DNA from: Litsea cubeba
Lineage: Eukaryota > Streptophyta > Magnoliopsida > Laurales > Lauraceae
NCBI GenBank assembly: GCA_012931725.1
Contig: CM022947.1
Coordinates: 23,859,697-23,923,696 of the forward strand
Direction of reading: 5' to 3'
Length of the DNA stretch: 64,000 bases
Positions 10,418-23,338 of this stretch are shown here, one piece after another. Position 1 is the first letter of the stretch. Every line of letters begins with the position of its first letter. The translations under genes and the position numbers were made by a program. Under the pieces are notes generated by a model. That model did not search any database, had not been told where the DNA came from, and saw nothing but the letters and a program-made list of their open reading frames with translations.

Positions 10418-11740
10418 TCAAGGGTAGTACCGCTTTAAGAACTTGCTGTTGATGGGCAGCATACATCTATCACCCTCCATGTTTAAGAGTGCATATGCGC
10501 CGTTGGAGAAAACCTTGTTGATGATGTAGGGTCCCTCCCATTTTGGCTCAAACTTGCCTTTGGACTTGCGAAGACCATTGGTCTTTTTACCGCAAGAACC
10601 AAGTCACCCTTTTTGTAGGCGCGTTGCCTGACCTTTTTGTCGAAAGATCCTGCCATGCGTGCTTGGTAAAGTTCAATGCTTTGTCGAGCTTCGAGCCGTC
10701 TCTCATCAGATTGTCCAGCTCATGGAGTCGCAATTTGACATTGCTTTCTTGAGTCATGTCATTTTGCAAGGATACCCTCAAGGAAGGAATTTGTACTTCC
10801 AAGGGTACGACAGCTTCGCATCCATAGACCAAGGAGAATGGTGTGCTATGGGTTGGTCCTCGAACGGTGGTTCGATAAGCCCACAATGCTTCAGACAGTT
10901 TGTTGCTCCAGTCTCTTTTGTGACTAGAGACCTTTTTTTGAGGATTTTGCAGAGTGTCTTGTTGAAAGCTTCTGCTAATCCGTTTGCTGCCGGATTGTAT
11001 GGAGTCGAAGGACAGCTTTGGATTTTGTATTTGTCGCAGAACCTGTAGAATCTATGATCCTGGAATTGTGGTCCGTTATCATGGACGGATCTTTTGGGTA
11101 TGCCAAAACGACAAATGATGTTGGTGCGCAGGAACTGAAGGACTGATGAGGTCTTCATTTCGTTGAGCGCAAATGCTTCTGACCACTTGGAGAAATAATC
11201 CATAGCGGCGAAGATGAAGCGATGACCTTTGCTCGAAGGGGGAGAAATAGGACCTATGATGTCCATACCCCAGGCTTCGAAAGGCCATGAAATCGCTGTA
11301 GGATGTAGCCATTCTGGAGGCATGTGAATGTAATCTCCATGAACTTGGCATTGTTGGCAGCAGCTTAGCAAATTGCATGCGTCAGCTACCATGGTAGGCC
11401 AGTAATAACCTAACCTTTTTCTCTGATCATAGAGCTTGGGACCAGCCTGATGAGCTCCGCAAAGACCAGCATGAACTTCTTTGAGTGTTTCTTCAGCCTC
11501 TTGTTGTGACAAGCAGCGTAGAAGTACTCCGTTGAAGGATTTCCTGTAAAGGATTTTTGAAGGAATATCCAAATGAAAGCTTGGGGTTCGCCTTTGGATG
11601 CTTACCCATTCTTTTGGATCTTCAGGTAGGATTACGAACATAGTGTAATCAATGAACGGATCCCTCCAGTCGCCGATTGAAGGTTGAAGGATTGAAATCC
11701 GACTTCCAACCATTGGTGGCATTCAGCAACTGCTTGTGTG
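10418..11740 (-). pseudogene. E-A integrase
   Basis: Integrase would insert element cDNA. Read leftward it shows an H2C2 finger (EVHAGLCGAHQAG, then a disrupted CQQC), catalytic D in GMDIIGPI, D in VHDNGPQF and E in NGLAEAFNKT, then a C-terminal domain ending ...YYP with its stop at 10418-10420. Several frame changes occur, for example near 11380 and 10890. Confidence 0.85.
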
Positions 11741-12345
11741 TGTTAAGAGGAGGAAGGATTCTTCTTTCGCACACTGTGATTTGCATGTTTTCCCCTTCCT
11801 GGATTCCATAGATGCGGCAAGTCCAGCCAGGGCATCTGCACGTATGTTTTCACCTCTACGAATGTGGGTGATGTGACAGATGTCAAACTTTTACAAAGCG
11901 ATTGTGCCTTGTTGTAGTAAGGCAGCAGATCAGGCTTCCGGACTTCAAATTTCTGATTCATCTGGTTGACGATCAGTTGAGAGTTCTCAAAGATTTCCAG
12001 CTGGTCGATACCGGATTCGATGGGAGTTCCAATCCTGGATCAGAGCTTGATATTCAGCTGCATTGTTTGTGCATGGTTCCAGTAGCGAGAAAGCTGTGGA
12101 ATCATGTATCTTGTCGGGGCTAACAAAGAGGATGCCAACTCCCGAGATCAGCTGTCTTTTTTCATTTGTCTGGTTGCACCCGTCAAAGTACATATCCCAG
12201 GAGCATTTGTGAGAAAGTCTCCACATTGTAGACTGGTTTCTCTGAGAGATAATCTCTGAGTGGAAGAATCTTTAGGCAATGGATGCTCTGCGAGAAAGTC
12301 GCTAGAGCTTGTCCTTTGATTGCCTTTTGGGTACTATACTAATAT
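11741..12345 (-). pseudogene. E-A RNase H (Tat-type)
   Basis: Homologous to E-B 34650-35144. The WDMYFDG motif with the first catalytic Asp and the NNAAEYQALI motif with the Glu are legible near 12190 and 12050. Frame breaks separate them. Confidence 0.75.
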
Positions 12346-13222
12346 CAAATTGTGACAGAAAGATTGGAACCATTTTGCCATTCGGCATTGAAGAGAACCT
12401 ACTTTTGTGACAAGGACCTTCAAGAGGTGATCCTCGAGACCAGGTAGACTTGTTGGAAAGCAGTAGTGACGCATCTTTTGTACGGCGAACATCACTTAAG
12501 GCATTCTATTTTCGACTGGAGAGTAGCGATGCTCTTCACCTACTAGCATGGGCAGTGAGGTATATAGAAGCAGCTTCTTTTCTTTCACCATTTTCTTGTC
12601 GCAAGTCCAGAGCGCCCAGAGAGTGATCAAGGGCTCGTGTACAAATGGATGGTTTTCCAGTGGTAGGAGCAGCTACACTGAGGTTTGGTCAGGTATGACT
12701 GATATCTTGGAAGCAGCTTCACAGTCAGCATCCAGACAAAGTTTAACCTTTTTTCATCAACGGGAGAATGGAAGGCATTTCCTCAAAAGATTGGAGATGA
12801 ACCGTCTGATGTAGGCCAATCTCCCTTCAAGCCCTTTGAGTTCTCTCAAGGTTCTTGGAGAGGGCATTTCTAGAATTGGCTTTGACTTTTATGGGGTCAA
12901 GCTCATTCCAGCTTTCCGAACTAAGAATCCTGAGCAAACTTACCCGACGAGACAGCCGAGAAGCATTTTAGAGGATTCATTCGCAGTTTGTGTCTCGCGA
13001 AGTCCGGAGGAAGACTTCTCGAACGTTCTTGAGAAGATCTTTCTTTTCTTTTGCTTTTACGGACGAGGTCATCAACGTAACATTCACCGTCTTTGCTGCA
13101 TATCTTGGAATATCTTCATCAGCCCTCTGATATGTGGCACCAGCATTTTTCAGACCAATGGCATGACAGTGTAGCAATACACGCCAAATGGGGTCCGAAA
13201 GATGTATGTTTTTCATTTCAGG
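12346..13222 (-). pseudogene. E-A reverse transcriptase remnant (5' part deleted)
   Basis: The palm motif GLKNAGATYQR and a frame-shifted YVDD region are visible (12977-13228). Upstream coding sequence (the E-B 36000-37138 equivalent, about 1.1 kb) is gone: 13221-13230 joins the RT start to the post-protease linker. Confidence 0.8.
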
Positions 13223-15000
13223 ATGCATCTTTTATCTTTATTTTGGAAAGGTTCAAGCATGGAGTTTGATGAAGAAGCATCCGATCTATGGAAGAAGATC
13301 GGCTTTTCCTTTGCTGAAGTTGCTGGAACAACGAAGGAAGCTGACGTACGATCTTCTATGTCAGAAGTTATCTCCATTGGAGTAAGAGCTTGCTGAACTT
13401 GCTGAGTGTCAGCTTGGCTTGACGATGTGTCGTCTTCTAGCTCTGAATACGGATTCGTGTCTTGCATGATAGACACAAAAGAGACAACAAATTTGCCCCC
13501 CAGACTTTTGCTTTGCCTCCTTCACTTTAGTTGTGATGACCAAAGGCTTTGAAACTTTGAGGGAGATGATGAGGGGAGTTTGAATACTCTCTTCGGATTT
13601 ACCGGATGGTTTGTTTTCTTCCGGTGATTGTTGAGGAGCCTTGCCTTTATCTTTCTGGTGATTCTCGGCAAAGGGTGCTGTTTGCTTTTCCTCTTCTTCT
13701 TTCTCACCTTCATACATCTATGAGTCTGCGAAGTGGACTTCTTTACCTTTGAAGGGTTTTCTGTCCGCAAAGACTCGATGTATCATGCCATCGTCGCCAA
13801 CAATCTTGATGCATTTATGTAGAGTTGAAGGGACAACACCATTCTCGTGGATCCAGGGCCGTCCGAGAAGGATGTTGTAGCATGAAGGGGTTTTTATTGC
13901 ATACACTGTGACCTTGGAGATAAGATCACTGACCTGCAACTTGAACCTGATTTTGCCGATAGGCCTTTGAGTACTCCCAACATATCCAAAGATAGATACA
14001 GATGTGTGGCTGAGCTTGCTGGGTGGGATGCCCAACTCTTCGAGAGCCGATGTGGAGATGAGGTTGAGTGCAGAACCTGGGTCGATCTGAACTCTGTGCA
14101 TAGGCATTTCCTTGATGAACCTTGTGAAGTACAGGGGTCGGTTGTGCCGGGTTTCGCCAAGTAGGAGGTCGTCCTTTGTGAAGGCGACGGTTGCACTGGC
14201 TGCTTTTTTAACCGATAGGCATTCAATGCATGATCCCTCGGTTTTCTTCTTTTCTCCCTTTGAGGAAGCTTCTGAGTTTTTGACCCAGTAATCCATTTCA
14301 ATTTGGAGGACTTGCAGGGCATGTTTGTCAACATCCTCATTCAGCTTTTGTAATTCTGAAATGCGATTATCACGAGTGTGCGAAGACATTCGCAACAAAT
14401 CTAGGATGTGAAAACGTGCAGGTATGTGCTTGAAGTGTTCAATCAAGTCATACTTGAAAGCCTCCTTAGGGCCTGCATGTTCATCATTCTTGCCACTAGG
14501 GGCGCTTAAAACATCTTTTCTCGAAGGATTTACATATGTAAAGGAAGATTGGTTGTAATTTTTGTGGTAGTCTCGGCCAGAGTGGGTGCTTTTACTAACT
14601 TCGAGAGCTTCTTGAGAAGGGTCTTCGTTTGGAAGATTGTCTTTAGGATCAAGAGGCTGTCGTTTTTCATTACTGAGGATGTATCTGCAGCGGAGTTGCT
14701 ATCCTCAATGATTGTGTTGCATGGAGCATTTTTCGGGAACAAGTCCTGAACAGCATCCAGCAACCTTTCTTCTTCGTTGACCAATTCATCATCCCAAGCA
14801 TCAATAGCTGGGAATTCTTCAGTCAAGAAGGGTGTGAACTTTGAAGTCACAATCTCAGGAGAAGAAACTTGAGAGGGTGTCGTCTCAGTGAAAGTCACGT
14901 GAGATGAGGTGGCTCCAGAAGATACAATGCTTGGCGTCGCCGGAGTATAAGTGATCTCATCAGACGATGCTTCGGAAGAGCTATAATCCTGAATTATCAC
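13223..15000 (-). pseudogene. E-A protease and flanking linkers
   Basis: A retropepsin-like domain carries the active-site stretch IDPGSALN with the catalytic Asp codon at 14081-14083, and ILLGRPW near 13860. The canonical DTG/DSG is replaced by DPG. Upstream (14530-15000) is a Ser/Thr/Glu-rich linker; downstream (13409-13717) a Lys/Glu/Gln-rich linker. The longest open stretch is 14446-13718. Confidence 0.8.
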
Positions 15001-18000
15001 ACTACAGGAAGCTCTGATAGGAGACGTTGCCTGATCGGAGTCAGACTCATCCTCGGATGCAAAAGGATCGTCTATCCAGTAATTTTCTCCATTTTTAGGA
15101 GTTAAGGGAGGATGAACCTAATAGTCTTCAGGGACTTCAGGCTCTGGATTGCGAGGAAGCTCGTTGACGCGGTTTTGCTCTTGTTCTAGAGCGAAACGCT
15201 GCAAGATCCTTGCATATTCTTCAAGATCATGCATGGGAGCCAAATCTTCTTCTTCATCAGCTCTTTGTGGCTCAACATAGTTGATTTCCACTGGAGCAAT
15301 GACGGGTGCTGGGTCAGCAGCATTTTCTTGTACAGCCTCTTGGTCTTCTTCATCATCAGACCAAGATCCTTGCGGCTGTAGGGGGTTATACCAGATTACT
15401 GGCGTAAGATGAGTCTCAGGAACCCATTCTTCATCGAAGAGATATTCTCCCGTTTCAAGGGACTCCTCCCACTCGTCGGTTAGTTGGATTCGAATCCTTC
15501 ATCGGTGTCGCTGGACTCGTATCCATCAATGGAGAATCCAACTATCGAATTGCAAGAGTACGATGCCCCCTGCGTGGCTTTCTTTGAATTGAGGTGCATG
15601 AAATCATGAGAGTGAATTTTCTTACCCCCCTTTGAAGTCCTAGAAGAGGACGTTTTTGTTGCCTCCAATGAAGCGGTAGAGGAGGCCTCTGCCTTTTCTT
15701 GGACTTCCTTTTTGGCTGGGTCTTCTCTTGCCGTTTGAGCTTGAGGAGATATTTCCTAGCCTGCCTTCGCTGTTGGAGCTGTAGGCTTTGTTTTCACGAC
15801 CTCCCAATTTTCATCTTCCAGGAGATCGGGATGTACCCATATGGTTGTCGTCTGGTGTCGGGTAAGGAACCGTTCCTGGACGCTTGAATTGAGTTTTCAC
15901 CTTAAGGAAGTAGTGATCTTCTTCTTCGGTGATTTTGAATGTTTGTCCACATGCCACCATGTTGACGGAGGCAGACCCATAAGTTTTTATCAAAGGTGAT
16001 GACTCTTGTTTCCACATCTCTTTATTTTCTCCTCCTCACAACGAAGCATTGATTGAGAGTATGCGAGATCATCTGGTGATATGGACAGTACCGAGGATCG
16101 TTGGTTTTGCCAACATCACCCGGTCTTTTGGTTCAGGCAAGGTGAGCTTGCCTTTGCCATCGAGAGCCCCGGAAGATTTCCATCAACATCTTCATGAATC
16201 GGGTATTTCTTCTTACTCGTCTCTTTGAAGGCATAATGAGTTCAGGTCTCTTACCAGCAGCTTGTTTTCAGCTTTCTTTGGTGGCTGAGGAGCTGACTTG
16301 GTTTGCACATTGAGGACCTCTTTTTCTTTGTTTAGAGGTTGCAATGGCAGGTTGGCTCTTTTCTTGATGATTTCTGACATGTTGAGGTCTTTAATTCACC
16401 GTTTCAGCTTCCATGGAAGCTTCTAGGAGTTCTCCCACGTTCTTTGATTTGTTGACCGATGATCATGGAGCCGATTTAGCTCTCATGTTAGTTTCGGCAT
16501 ATGTCGATAGCGACGCTTGTGGCAATACATCAAGAGCATTTGTATGCCTTGCTTTCCACTTATGAATGAAGTCATATTTGACTCATTCCCCCCTATTTTA
16601 GGCTGCACAGCTGAGCCATAGTAGCAGGGATGATCCTCACCTTTGAAGTGAGTCAGGAAGCGTGTCTCTAGCATGGCCAATTTTGTTATGGAGTCCTCCG
16701 ATAGAGTGGAGTACCATCGATGGCCATACCTTTTAGGGTACTTAGCAAAGAGGCGGATCTTGAGTGCATCTTGATCCGCTGATAGCTCCCGTCAAGATCT
16801 TGAAGTGGATGACGTGCTGTCTGGCTGATCCTTTCCCACGATATGTTTGGAGAGTAGGATGCTTGAATTTTGTAGGAGAACGGGACCGAGTCCATCCATA
16901 AGGGATATGGTGGCTTGATCCCATGCTCCTTGAGTATATCCTCTTCTTTTGCTTTGCGCAGGATACTGTCTACGTCCTTTTTGGTAAGGGCGCGTGACTC
17001 ATTTTCTTCTCCATTTACCTCATCGTCCTGATGATTCGGAGGAGGTTCATTGTTCGCCCTGATTTTGGAAGGCAGAGGAGAAGGTTTTCCATCAGAGTCT
17101 CAATCCTCTGTTGGACCTTGTTCCAATCTGCTGATGCATTGTGACGCGCATCATCTTGAGGTGGATTGGGGGTGGTGGCTCAGAATTTGTAGCCAGGACG
17201 TTCATCCTTCGGATTCGAACGAAGAAAACTTGTCCTGGAACTGACAGCTGGGGCTCATTCTTTTTTAAGAAGAGCTTTCGGGAAGGATCACTCTGCCGTC
17301 CTTTGCTTGAAGGAGTAGGGGACTCTTCTGAATGTCTTCTTGTCCTGGAGACGCTGCGGGTCATCAGACGTCGGACATGAATTTTCTGTGCTGACTTTTG
17401 GGGTCTTCTGGTTTTTCCAACCATTTGGACAGCAACAACTTGGTTGAGGTCTTTCTTTTTCGACCCATTTGAGAGACTTGAACGTAGGAGGCTGGGTCCT
17501 TTGCTTCCTAGATCTCTTTTGTCGATACGACAGCGGCGGGCATATACGATGAGCAATTTGAGCTTCGGTCAGCTCTTGGCTGGGCTTTGACGATGAAGGA
17601 TGTGCTCCTCGAGCGCAGCGCGAGCCGTCTTCTTAGTAGCTAGGCAAGGAAGATGCGAACCCGGTCCTTCCCTGTTGAGGAAGCTTTGAATTTTTCAAGT
17701 TCAGCCTCTGTAGAATGAAGGGTGAACGCAGAGATTTAGGCCTTAGCAGGTGTCTGCAAGGCCTTGTGATGCATGATCTGATTTTGGGCTTGTAGGAACA
17801 AGCCGGCTCATGCGGTTTGACTTGGAGTCAGGTTGGAGATGGGTCTCTCTCTTTCATGTAGGCAAGAGGGTAAAACTGGTTCTCCTTGATGGGGCCAGGT
17901 ATGCTGGCTTGGTGGATTTTGGGACCTTCTTTTTTTGGTGAAGGTCTTGGGGACCAAGTCTTGGGATAGACCTGGTCGTTTGCGGGTCGAGGCTTCTGGG

Positions 18001-18281
18001 GGTGCCACGGGCTTCGGGCTCTTTGGTGCTCGCCTTTGGTGTCACGGTAGTGACACGTTGAAGGCAAGCTTCTCTTCTTGGAAGGAGCATTTTTCTTCGA
18101 AAAGTGGAAATGGTCCAGCGTCCCAAAGACAATAGTCCGGGGAGTGAGGTCGACCCAGTTCAAGAGTTCCGAGGGAGTTGACGCTTTGGCACTGATGGGG
18201 CCTTGAGGTGCGCGTGGTTTGCTTCTGTTGAAGCATGAGCTGGTCTTGTCTCATCGAAAGTAATGGTAAGCGAGCTGCCAT
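15001..18281 (-). pseudogene. gag: E-A gag
   Basis: Starting at the ATG at 18281, the polyprotein has the same basic N-terminal extension as E-C, then a capsid-like region (16900-16400), then the Lys-rich and acidic C-terminal part (16300-15130). Frames are broken repeatedly. At 16593-16595 it shares with E-B and E-C an in-frame TAG after a Leu-Lys pair; the second TAG of E-B and E-C is absent, the sequence there fitting a Trp codon with one base lost. Confidence 0.75.
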
Positions 18282-19690
18282 TGTTGTTTTTCAAATTTCT
18301 GAAACAAGACCACATCCATAGTAATCACAAGAATATAATGATCATAAATGGGAAGTTCTATGGTTTTGTCTTTTCAAATCGCTCAGGGAATGACCAAGCA
18401 ATATGAAGAAGGAAAAAGGCCATAGAGGTAAATTGTTCTGATGCAGGTATGGTAAGCCAGAATGAGGTCCCAGTGATGCTAGAAGAATTGTGAACTTAAA
18501 TTCGACTTATCGAGAAGCAGACTTCCTCGATTAAGAAGAATATAAGTTTGGATTACAAATGTGCGGTCGGAATACAGTAGACCCTGAAAGGGCGTACTAG
18601 TACCGCTAGACACAAATGTTTGGAGACCGCATCCATGAGATGAGATTCTCGTTTTAAAAGGTCAAGATTGGATTCTCAAAGAGAGCAATGGTATTCCGAT
18701 CCAAATACGTCTCAGCGATTTCCGAGGGCGCCAGTACCCAGAATAAATGAACCATAATTTCTCGGTTCTGAATCCAAAAATGACGAGTTTTTTTTTTTAA
18801 AGGCCAAATCGGGTTCATCAAAGAGAGCAAAAGGCATCCCAATCTGAACACAGGCTCACGATTTCCCGAGCGCCGAGTGTCAGAAAAGGAGAGACCAAAA
18901 TTTCTCCAATCTTAACCCAAAAATGACGGAAGTTTTTTTTTTTTGAAATCTTTTTTTTAATATTTTTTTTTTTAATTTTTTTTTAAATTTTTTTATTTTT
19001 ATTTTATTATTTTAAATTTTATTTTGAAAATTTTTATTTAAAAGACGAGAGAGTACACATAGGCCTCCTAACCGGTCTTATGAAATCTCGATTGTAGAAT
19101 TGCCCCCAGGTAAGGGTAGGATTACTTAATGAACCCGTTTGAGGACCCTTCCTAGAAAGTCAAGCTGTCTCACACTCTGACAAGGCTTTTCTTGAATCAA
19201 CGTGATCAAAGAACGCATTGGTTTAACCTTAGTGGTCTATGTCTTTTTTTTTAATAAATAGACTCATCAAGAGAAACGATGGCCCAAATCCTATTCAACA
19301 GGCTCAACATTTCTGCAGCACGAGAACGAAAGGAAGGATCAAGATTTCTCAATTTTGAATCCAAATGAAAATCTAACTTTTTTTTTAGATTTAATAACTC
19401 ATCGAAGAGAAAGATGCCCAAACCTATTCGAACAGGCTCAACATTTCTGCAGACGAGAACGAAAGGAAAGGATCAAGTTTCTCATTTTGAACTCCAAATG
19501 AAAAATCTATTTTTTTTTTTTCTTAGATTAATGAACCACGAAATGCAAAACGAAGGTACGTTCGAGAAGAAGAGAAATAAATTCTATTGAAAAAGAATCT
19601 ATTTTAAAGAAAAGATAAATATTCAATTGATTCCAAAAAATCTCATCTCATTTTTTTTGATGCGGAATCCAACATAGGCCACCAATTTTG
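18282..19690 (-). other. E-A leader region with repeats
   Basis: This is the non-coding 5' leader on the minus strand. Long A/T runs (18930-19060) and two ~145-bp repeats beginning near 19253 and 19391 are present. The leader stops at 19690, about 90 bp before where the primer site should be. Confidence 0.7.
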
Positions 19691-20833
19691 GTTTGCTAAC
19701 TTTTTCTTGTCAGCTGACTTGCCACAGGATTCCGATGACTTTGAACCATCGATGGACGCAAATGTTGACGATGCTTCCGATGAGTTCATTGAGGAAGAGA
19801 GTGTTCCGCCAGTCGTCGAAGAAGGTATTTTTATAGTAATAACCCTGATAATGATTTTTTAAACAGGATCATATTCATACTTTTTTGTGTTTCCTGGCAG
19901 AATTTTGAATAGTGAGTGACAGAGGAGAGTCCGTCGCTTCTTTCAGAACCAGAGCAAGGGATGCCAGAGGTTGATCCGGAGGTAGAGACTCTTGCAACCA
20001 ATTCTGACACGGTGGAGGAGGTACCTCGTGCTGAGATTCCTTCCCCAACAGCTCCAACTGGAAAGAGTTCTTTTGTTCCTCTTCCAACGGGCATGACCTA
20101 TGAGCAGCCGACCGACGAAGCAAGGCGAATCTTCAGCTGGGCCATCTCTTCTTTTTGCGAAGAAGGTGGTGGTGCGGGTTCTGAGCTCTTGAATTGAGAC
20201 TCTCCTTGATGGCCGGATTTGGCATGATCCAGCATGTGCAAGAGATTCTTGGTGATGCCGAAGAGGCTGGTCTGGATGTCAGGTGCTAGGGCGATCGTTG
20301 ATAGGATCATTGCACTGGGTGACAAGTGGTTTAAGACCATTTGTTTTGCTGACGACCAGTACTTCAAGGAGATGTTCCTGGACCCTGCTGATAAGGCTAA
20401 GTCCGACCTGAATAAGGCTACACAAAGCAGGAAGCAGCTAGTCCGAGAGAAGGACTTAGAAGAGCTAGCCATCGTTGGGCTGACACATGACCTTAACATC
20501 CTTGATAGGGAGGTTGATGAGGCCAGGAGACATCTTGAGCATTTGAAGGCACAAGTCGCTGCCAAGTGGGCAGCTATAACAAAGGCCCGCGATAGGGAGA
20601 GTGCTCTGATTCGCCTGGTTGCAGATGCTGATCGAGTTCTTGAAAGGAAGTTTCAAGAGGGCAAACAATGGCAAACTGCTCGGGATAAGCTTCCCGGTGT
20701 GAAAGAACGGTTGCAGCCTTCTCCAGCATCTCATGGCAAGTTCCTGAAGAAGCGTGCCTTGGAAACTCTGACGGCTGAGGCCAAAAGTTTGCTTGAGGAG
20801 CTGAAATTTTGGCTAGAAATCATTTTTGGTTGA
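19691..20833 (+). pseudogene. 3' part of antisense PMD gene in E-B
   Basis: This matches E-C from intron 3 onward. Exon 4 is 19714-19824, the intron 19825-19900 has GT and AG ends, and the last exon runs from 19901 to the stop 20831-20833. Intron positions are the same as in E-C. The last exon starts with in-frame stops (near 19908-19914) and shifts frame near 20197-20280. The C-terminal part (20234-20833) is a long charged helical region, probably coiled coil. The PMD domain itself is missing. Confidence 0.75.
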
Positions 20834-21061
20834 GCTCCTGATTTTTTGTAGCAGAAACTATCCTTCTTCTTTTTCTTTTTTTTTTGGTACCACATGTATT
20901 TTTTGGTACTCTTTTTTTTTGTAGTGCATGTGAACACTTTTTTTTAGACCGCATATATATATATTTTTTTTGTACTCTATTTTTTTTTGTAGTGCTTGTG
21001 AACACTTTCTCTTTTTTTTTGTACAGCATGTATTTTTTTTGTTCTCTTTTTTTTTCCCTAT
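20834..21061 (+). repeat. T-rich tract after E-B antisense gene
   Basis: Poly-T runs alternate with GTACCACATGTA-like segments, as in E-C 45890-46030. The solo LTR S interrupts the tract at 21061/31803. Confidence 0.6.
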
Positions 21062-21546
21062 TGTCACGACCCGAGCCCGAGATAAAATTTAAATCGAGTT
21101 TAACCCCGAGTCGCGACCATACTTACTCCCGTGAACTTTGAACATAAAATTCACAAGGGATATCAAAATTACACATTATGCGGAACCTAAACAAATTTAC
21201 ATTGTTCATAAAAACAAAATTGAATTTACATTATGAACAAGACATTTCAAAAAGTCTTATGTCATTATTACAATACTCTTCGGAAGGAACTATATTAGTT
21301 GTTTCCATTAGTACAATAACCACCGAAGGACCGGCAATGGCAGTTGTGCCTGTAATGCCATCAATAACACTGTGAATTCACAATTCAGCAATGTACAAAC
21401 AAATATATGATTACATATGCTAATCATAATTCCAATATGTCTAATTCATCGTTTGACCTAAACAATAAACAATAACCTGTTGTCTAATTCAACGTTAGAT
21501 TAAACCAACAAACATTTTTTTTACAATTTACAAATCAGTTTCATAT

Positions 21547-21612
21547 CTTCCTCAAAGGGAAGGATTACTATCTTCCTAAACAGGAAGGATTACCATCTTC
21601 CTAAACAGGAAG
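21547..21612 (+). repeat. Three CTTCCT/AGGAAG hairpins in S
   Basis: Two perfect CTTCCT-AAAC-AGGAAG hairpins (21572-21587, 21597-21612) stand 25 bp apart, preceded by a similar imperfect unit. Confidence 0.6.
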
Positions 21613-22022
21613 AATTACGTAACCAGTAACAATGTGAGTCTTTATAACTTGGCAAACTACCATAGCATTTCTAGATCAAATGATATCTCCCCTAAAAATG
21701 AAGAATTGCCTTTATTGGCTCAGGGACTGAAGAGCGCATCATTCATGACTCAGGCCTCAAGGACTTCTCAAATGAATGGCATCTACTCAGTGTCTTGATC
21801 AGAGATCACTGGCATCACCACGGAGCTCCGGAACACTCCCAGATAATCTGCTGCAGCAGACAGAAATCACTTTGTAGTGCCAGACTCAATATATAATACA
21901 ATTCATTTAACTTAATTTTCGTTTAGTTATAAATGAATGAACGGAGACAAATCAATACATAATCCTGTCAAGATTCGTTTCAATATACAAATCAATAATT
22001 ACCCTATCTGGGTTTGATTATA

Positions 22023-22027
22023 CCATA
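22023..22027. repeat. Target-site duplication of C2 (ccata)
   Basis: Identical to 29833-29837 immediately after the C2 3' LTR. It defines the LTR ends as TGTT...AACA. Confidence 0.95.
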
Positions 22028-23270
22028 TGTTGGAATTTGAGATGCATTGAGTTGAATCTTGAAGCATTGGTGTGTTTGGTGTCTCAAGCATCAAATTGTA
22101 TTGGAATTATTGTCAACACTATGTCTCAATCATGTGTTGAAAGAGTGGAAGTGATAGAGCTCAAGAAGAATGAAAAAGGAAAACAGTGAAGAAAATCAGT
22201 TTTTCCTGGTGCAGTATACCCGGTCGAACCGAGCCCTCAGGATGTCGACCGAGCATGAAGAAAGTGCAAAATCAGAGCTTACAGTTATTTTTTGACACAG
22301 AGCATGCACGCGGTCGACCGAGGCTTCCAGGATGTCGACCGAGCTCGGGTTCCAGAATTTGACAACTTACAACTTTTGAAAGTTCGTCAGGCGCCCAGTT
22401 CACCCCGGTCGACCGAGCAAAGTATGATGTCGACCGAGCACACGCAGACAGCAAGTATTGCAGAATTAGAAGTCTTTTGCTAAAAGTTAGGAATTTTTGG
22501 TAATTCGTTTGGGACTCTTTCTAAACGAATTGTAGCCTATTTTGGACACTCTTTGGGGTTGCTAAAAACCTATATAAACACTCCTAATCTCGTTTTCAAT
22601 AACAAGCATCAAAGAAAGAAGAGTTTGAGAGAGTTTTGGAGAGAAGAGTGCTTGGAGAAGAAGGTGCTTGTGTCTTGCTGTTGTGCTGCATCTTTCTACA
22701 GCAAGTGTGGACGAATTTGAAGCCTCATGAAGATGGTATTTTCGTTCATAAGATAAGTCTCTCTTTTATGCTTTAGATTTCTATTTGTAAGGGATTGAGA
22801 GAGAGAGAATTGTAGAGGGGAAAGGGCTGTAGATCAGTTTATCTTCTTTGCTGTAATCATCAAGTTGGTGCTTGGTGTTTTGGGGTTTGGTGATCCTGTC
22901 TGTGGGTGCAGACAAATTGTAAAGGGAGTTGTAGCTTCCTAGATAGTTGGTGCTATCTGAAACCTAAGGGAGTCGGTGCTTCCTAGATAGTTGGTGCTAT
23001 CTGAAACCTAAGGGAGTCGGTGCTTCCTAGATAGTTGGTGCTATCTGAATTTAAGGGTTGGTGCTCTTTGTCGTCGGTGCGACTAAATAAGATTCAGACC
23101 TGTACCGGATTGTTGTTCGGACGGGATTGAACCGTGGACGTAGCCTTTTGGTGAACCACGTAAAATCTGGTGTCAAATTGTGTGGTTTGATTTGAATTGT
23201 TGTTAGCAAGGACCTGTTTAAAAGAGATCACTGATTCACCCCCCCCTCTCAGTGATCACGAGATCTAACA
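22028..23270 (+). repeat. C2 5' LTR
   Basis: It has the same parts as the C1 LTR, but three hairpin units (22941, 22985, 23029) and different spacers in the TCGACCGAG pairs. TATA is at 22571-22578. Confidence 0.93.
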
Positions 23271-23272
23271 AT

Positions 23273-23284
23273 TGGTATCAGAGC
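23273..23284 (+). other. C2 primer binding site (tRNA-iMet type)
   Basis: TGGTATCAGAGC stands two bases after the LTR, as in C1. Confidence 0.9.
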
Positions 23285-23338
23285 GTAAGGTTTCCCTTGA
23301 TAAGCTTAACACGCTAAGGGTGATCTTTGTCAAATCAC

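Larger units (their letters stand above)
8654..19690 (-). mobile_element. E-A interior, Tat-type Ty3/gypsy element (degraded)
   Basis: Read leftward from 19690 the order is leader, gag, protease, RT remnant, RNase H, integrase, hairpin arrays and the tail of an antisense gene. The layout matches E-B and E-C. Three large losses are visible: the LTR/interior join at 898, an RT deletion at about 13223, and loss of the primer site and 5' LTR at 19690. Compared with E-B and E-C this copy lacks many single bases, so its frames are broken every few hundred bases. Confidence 0.85.
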
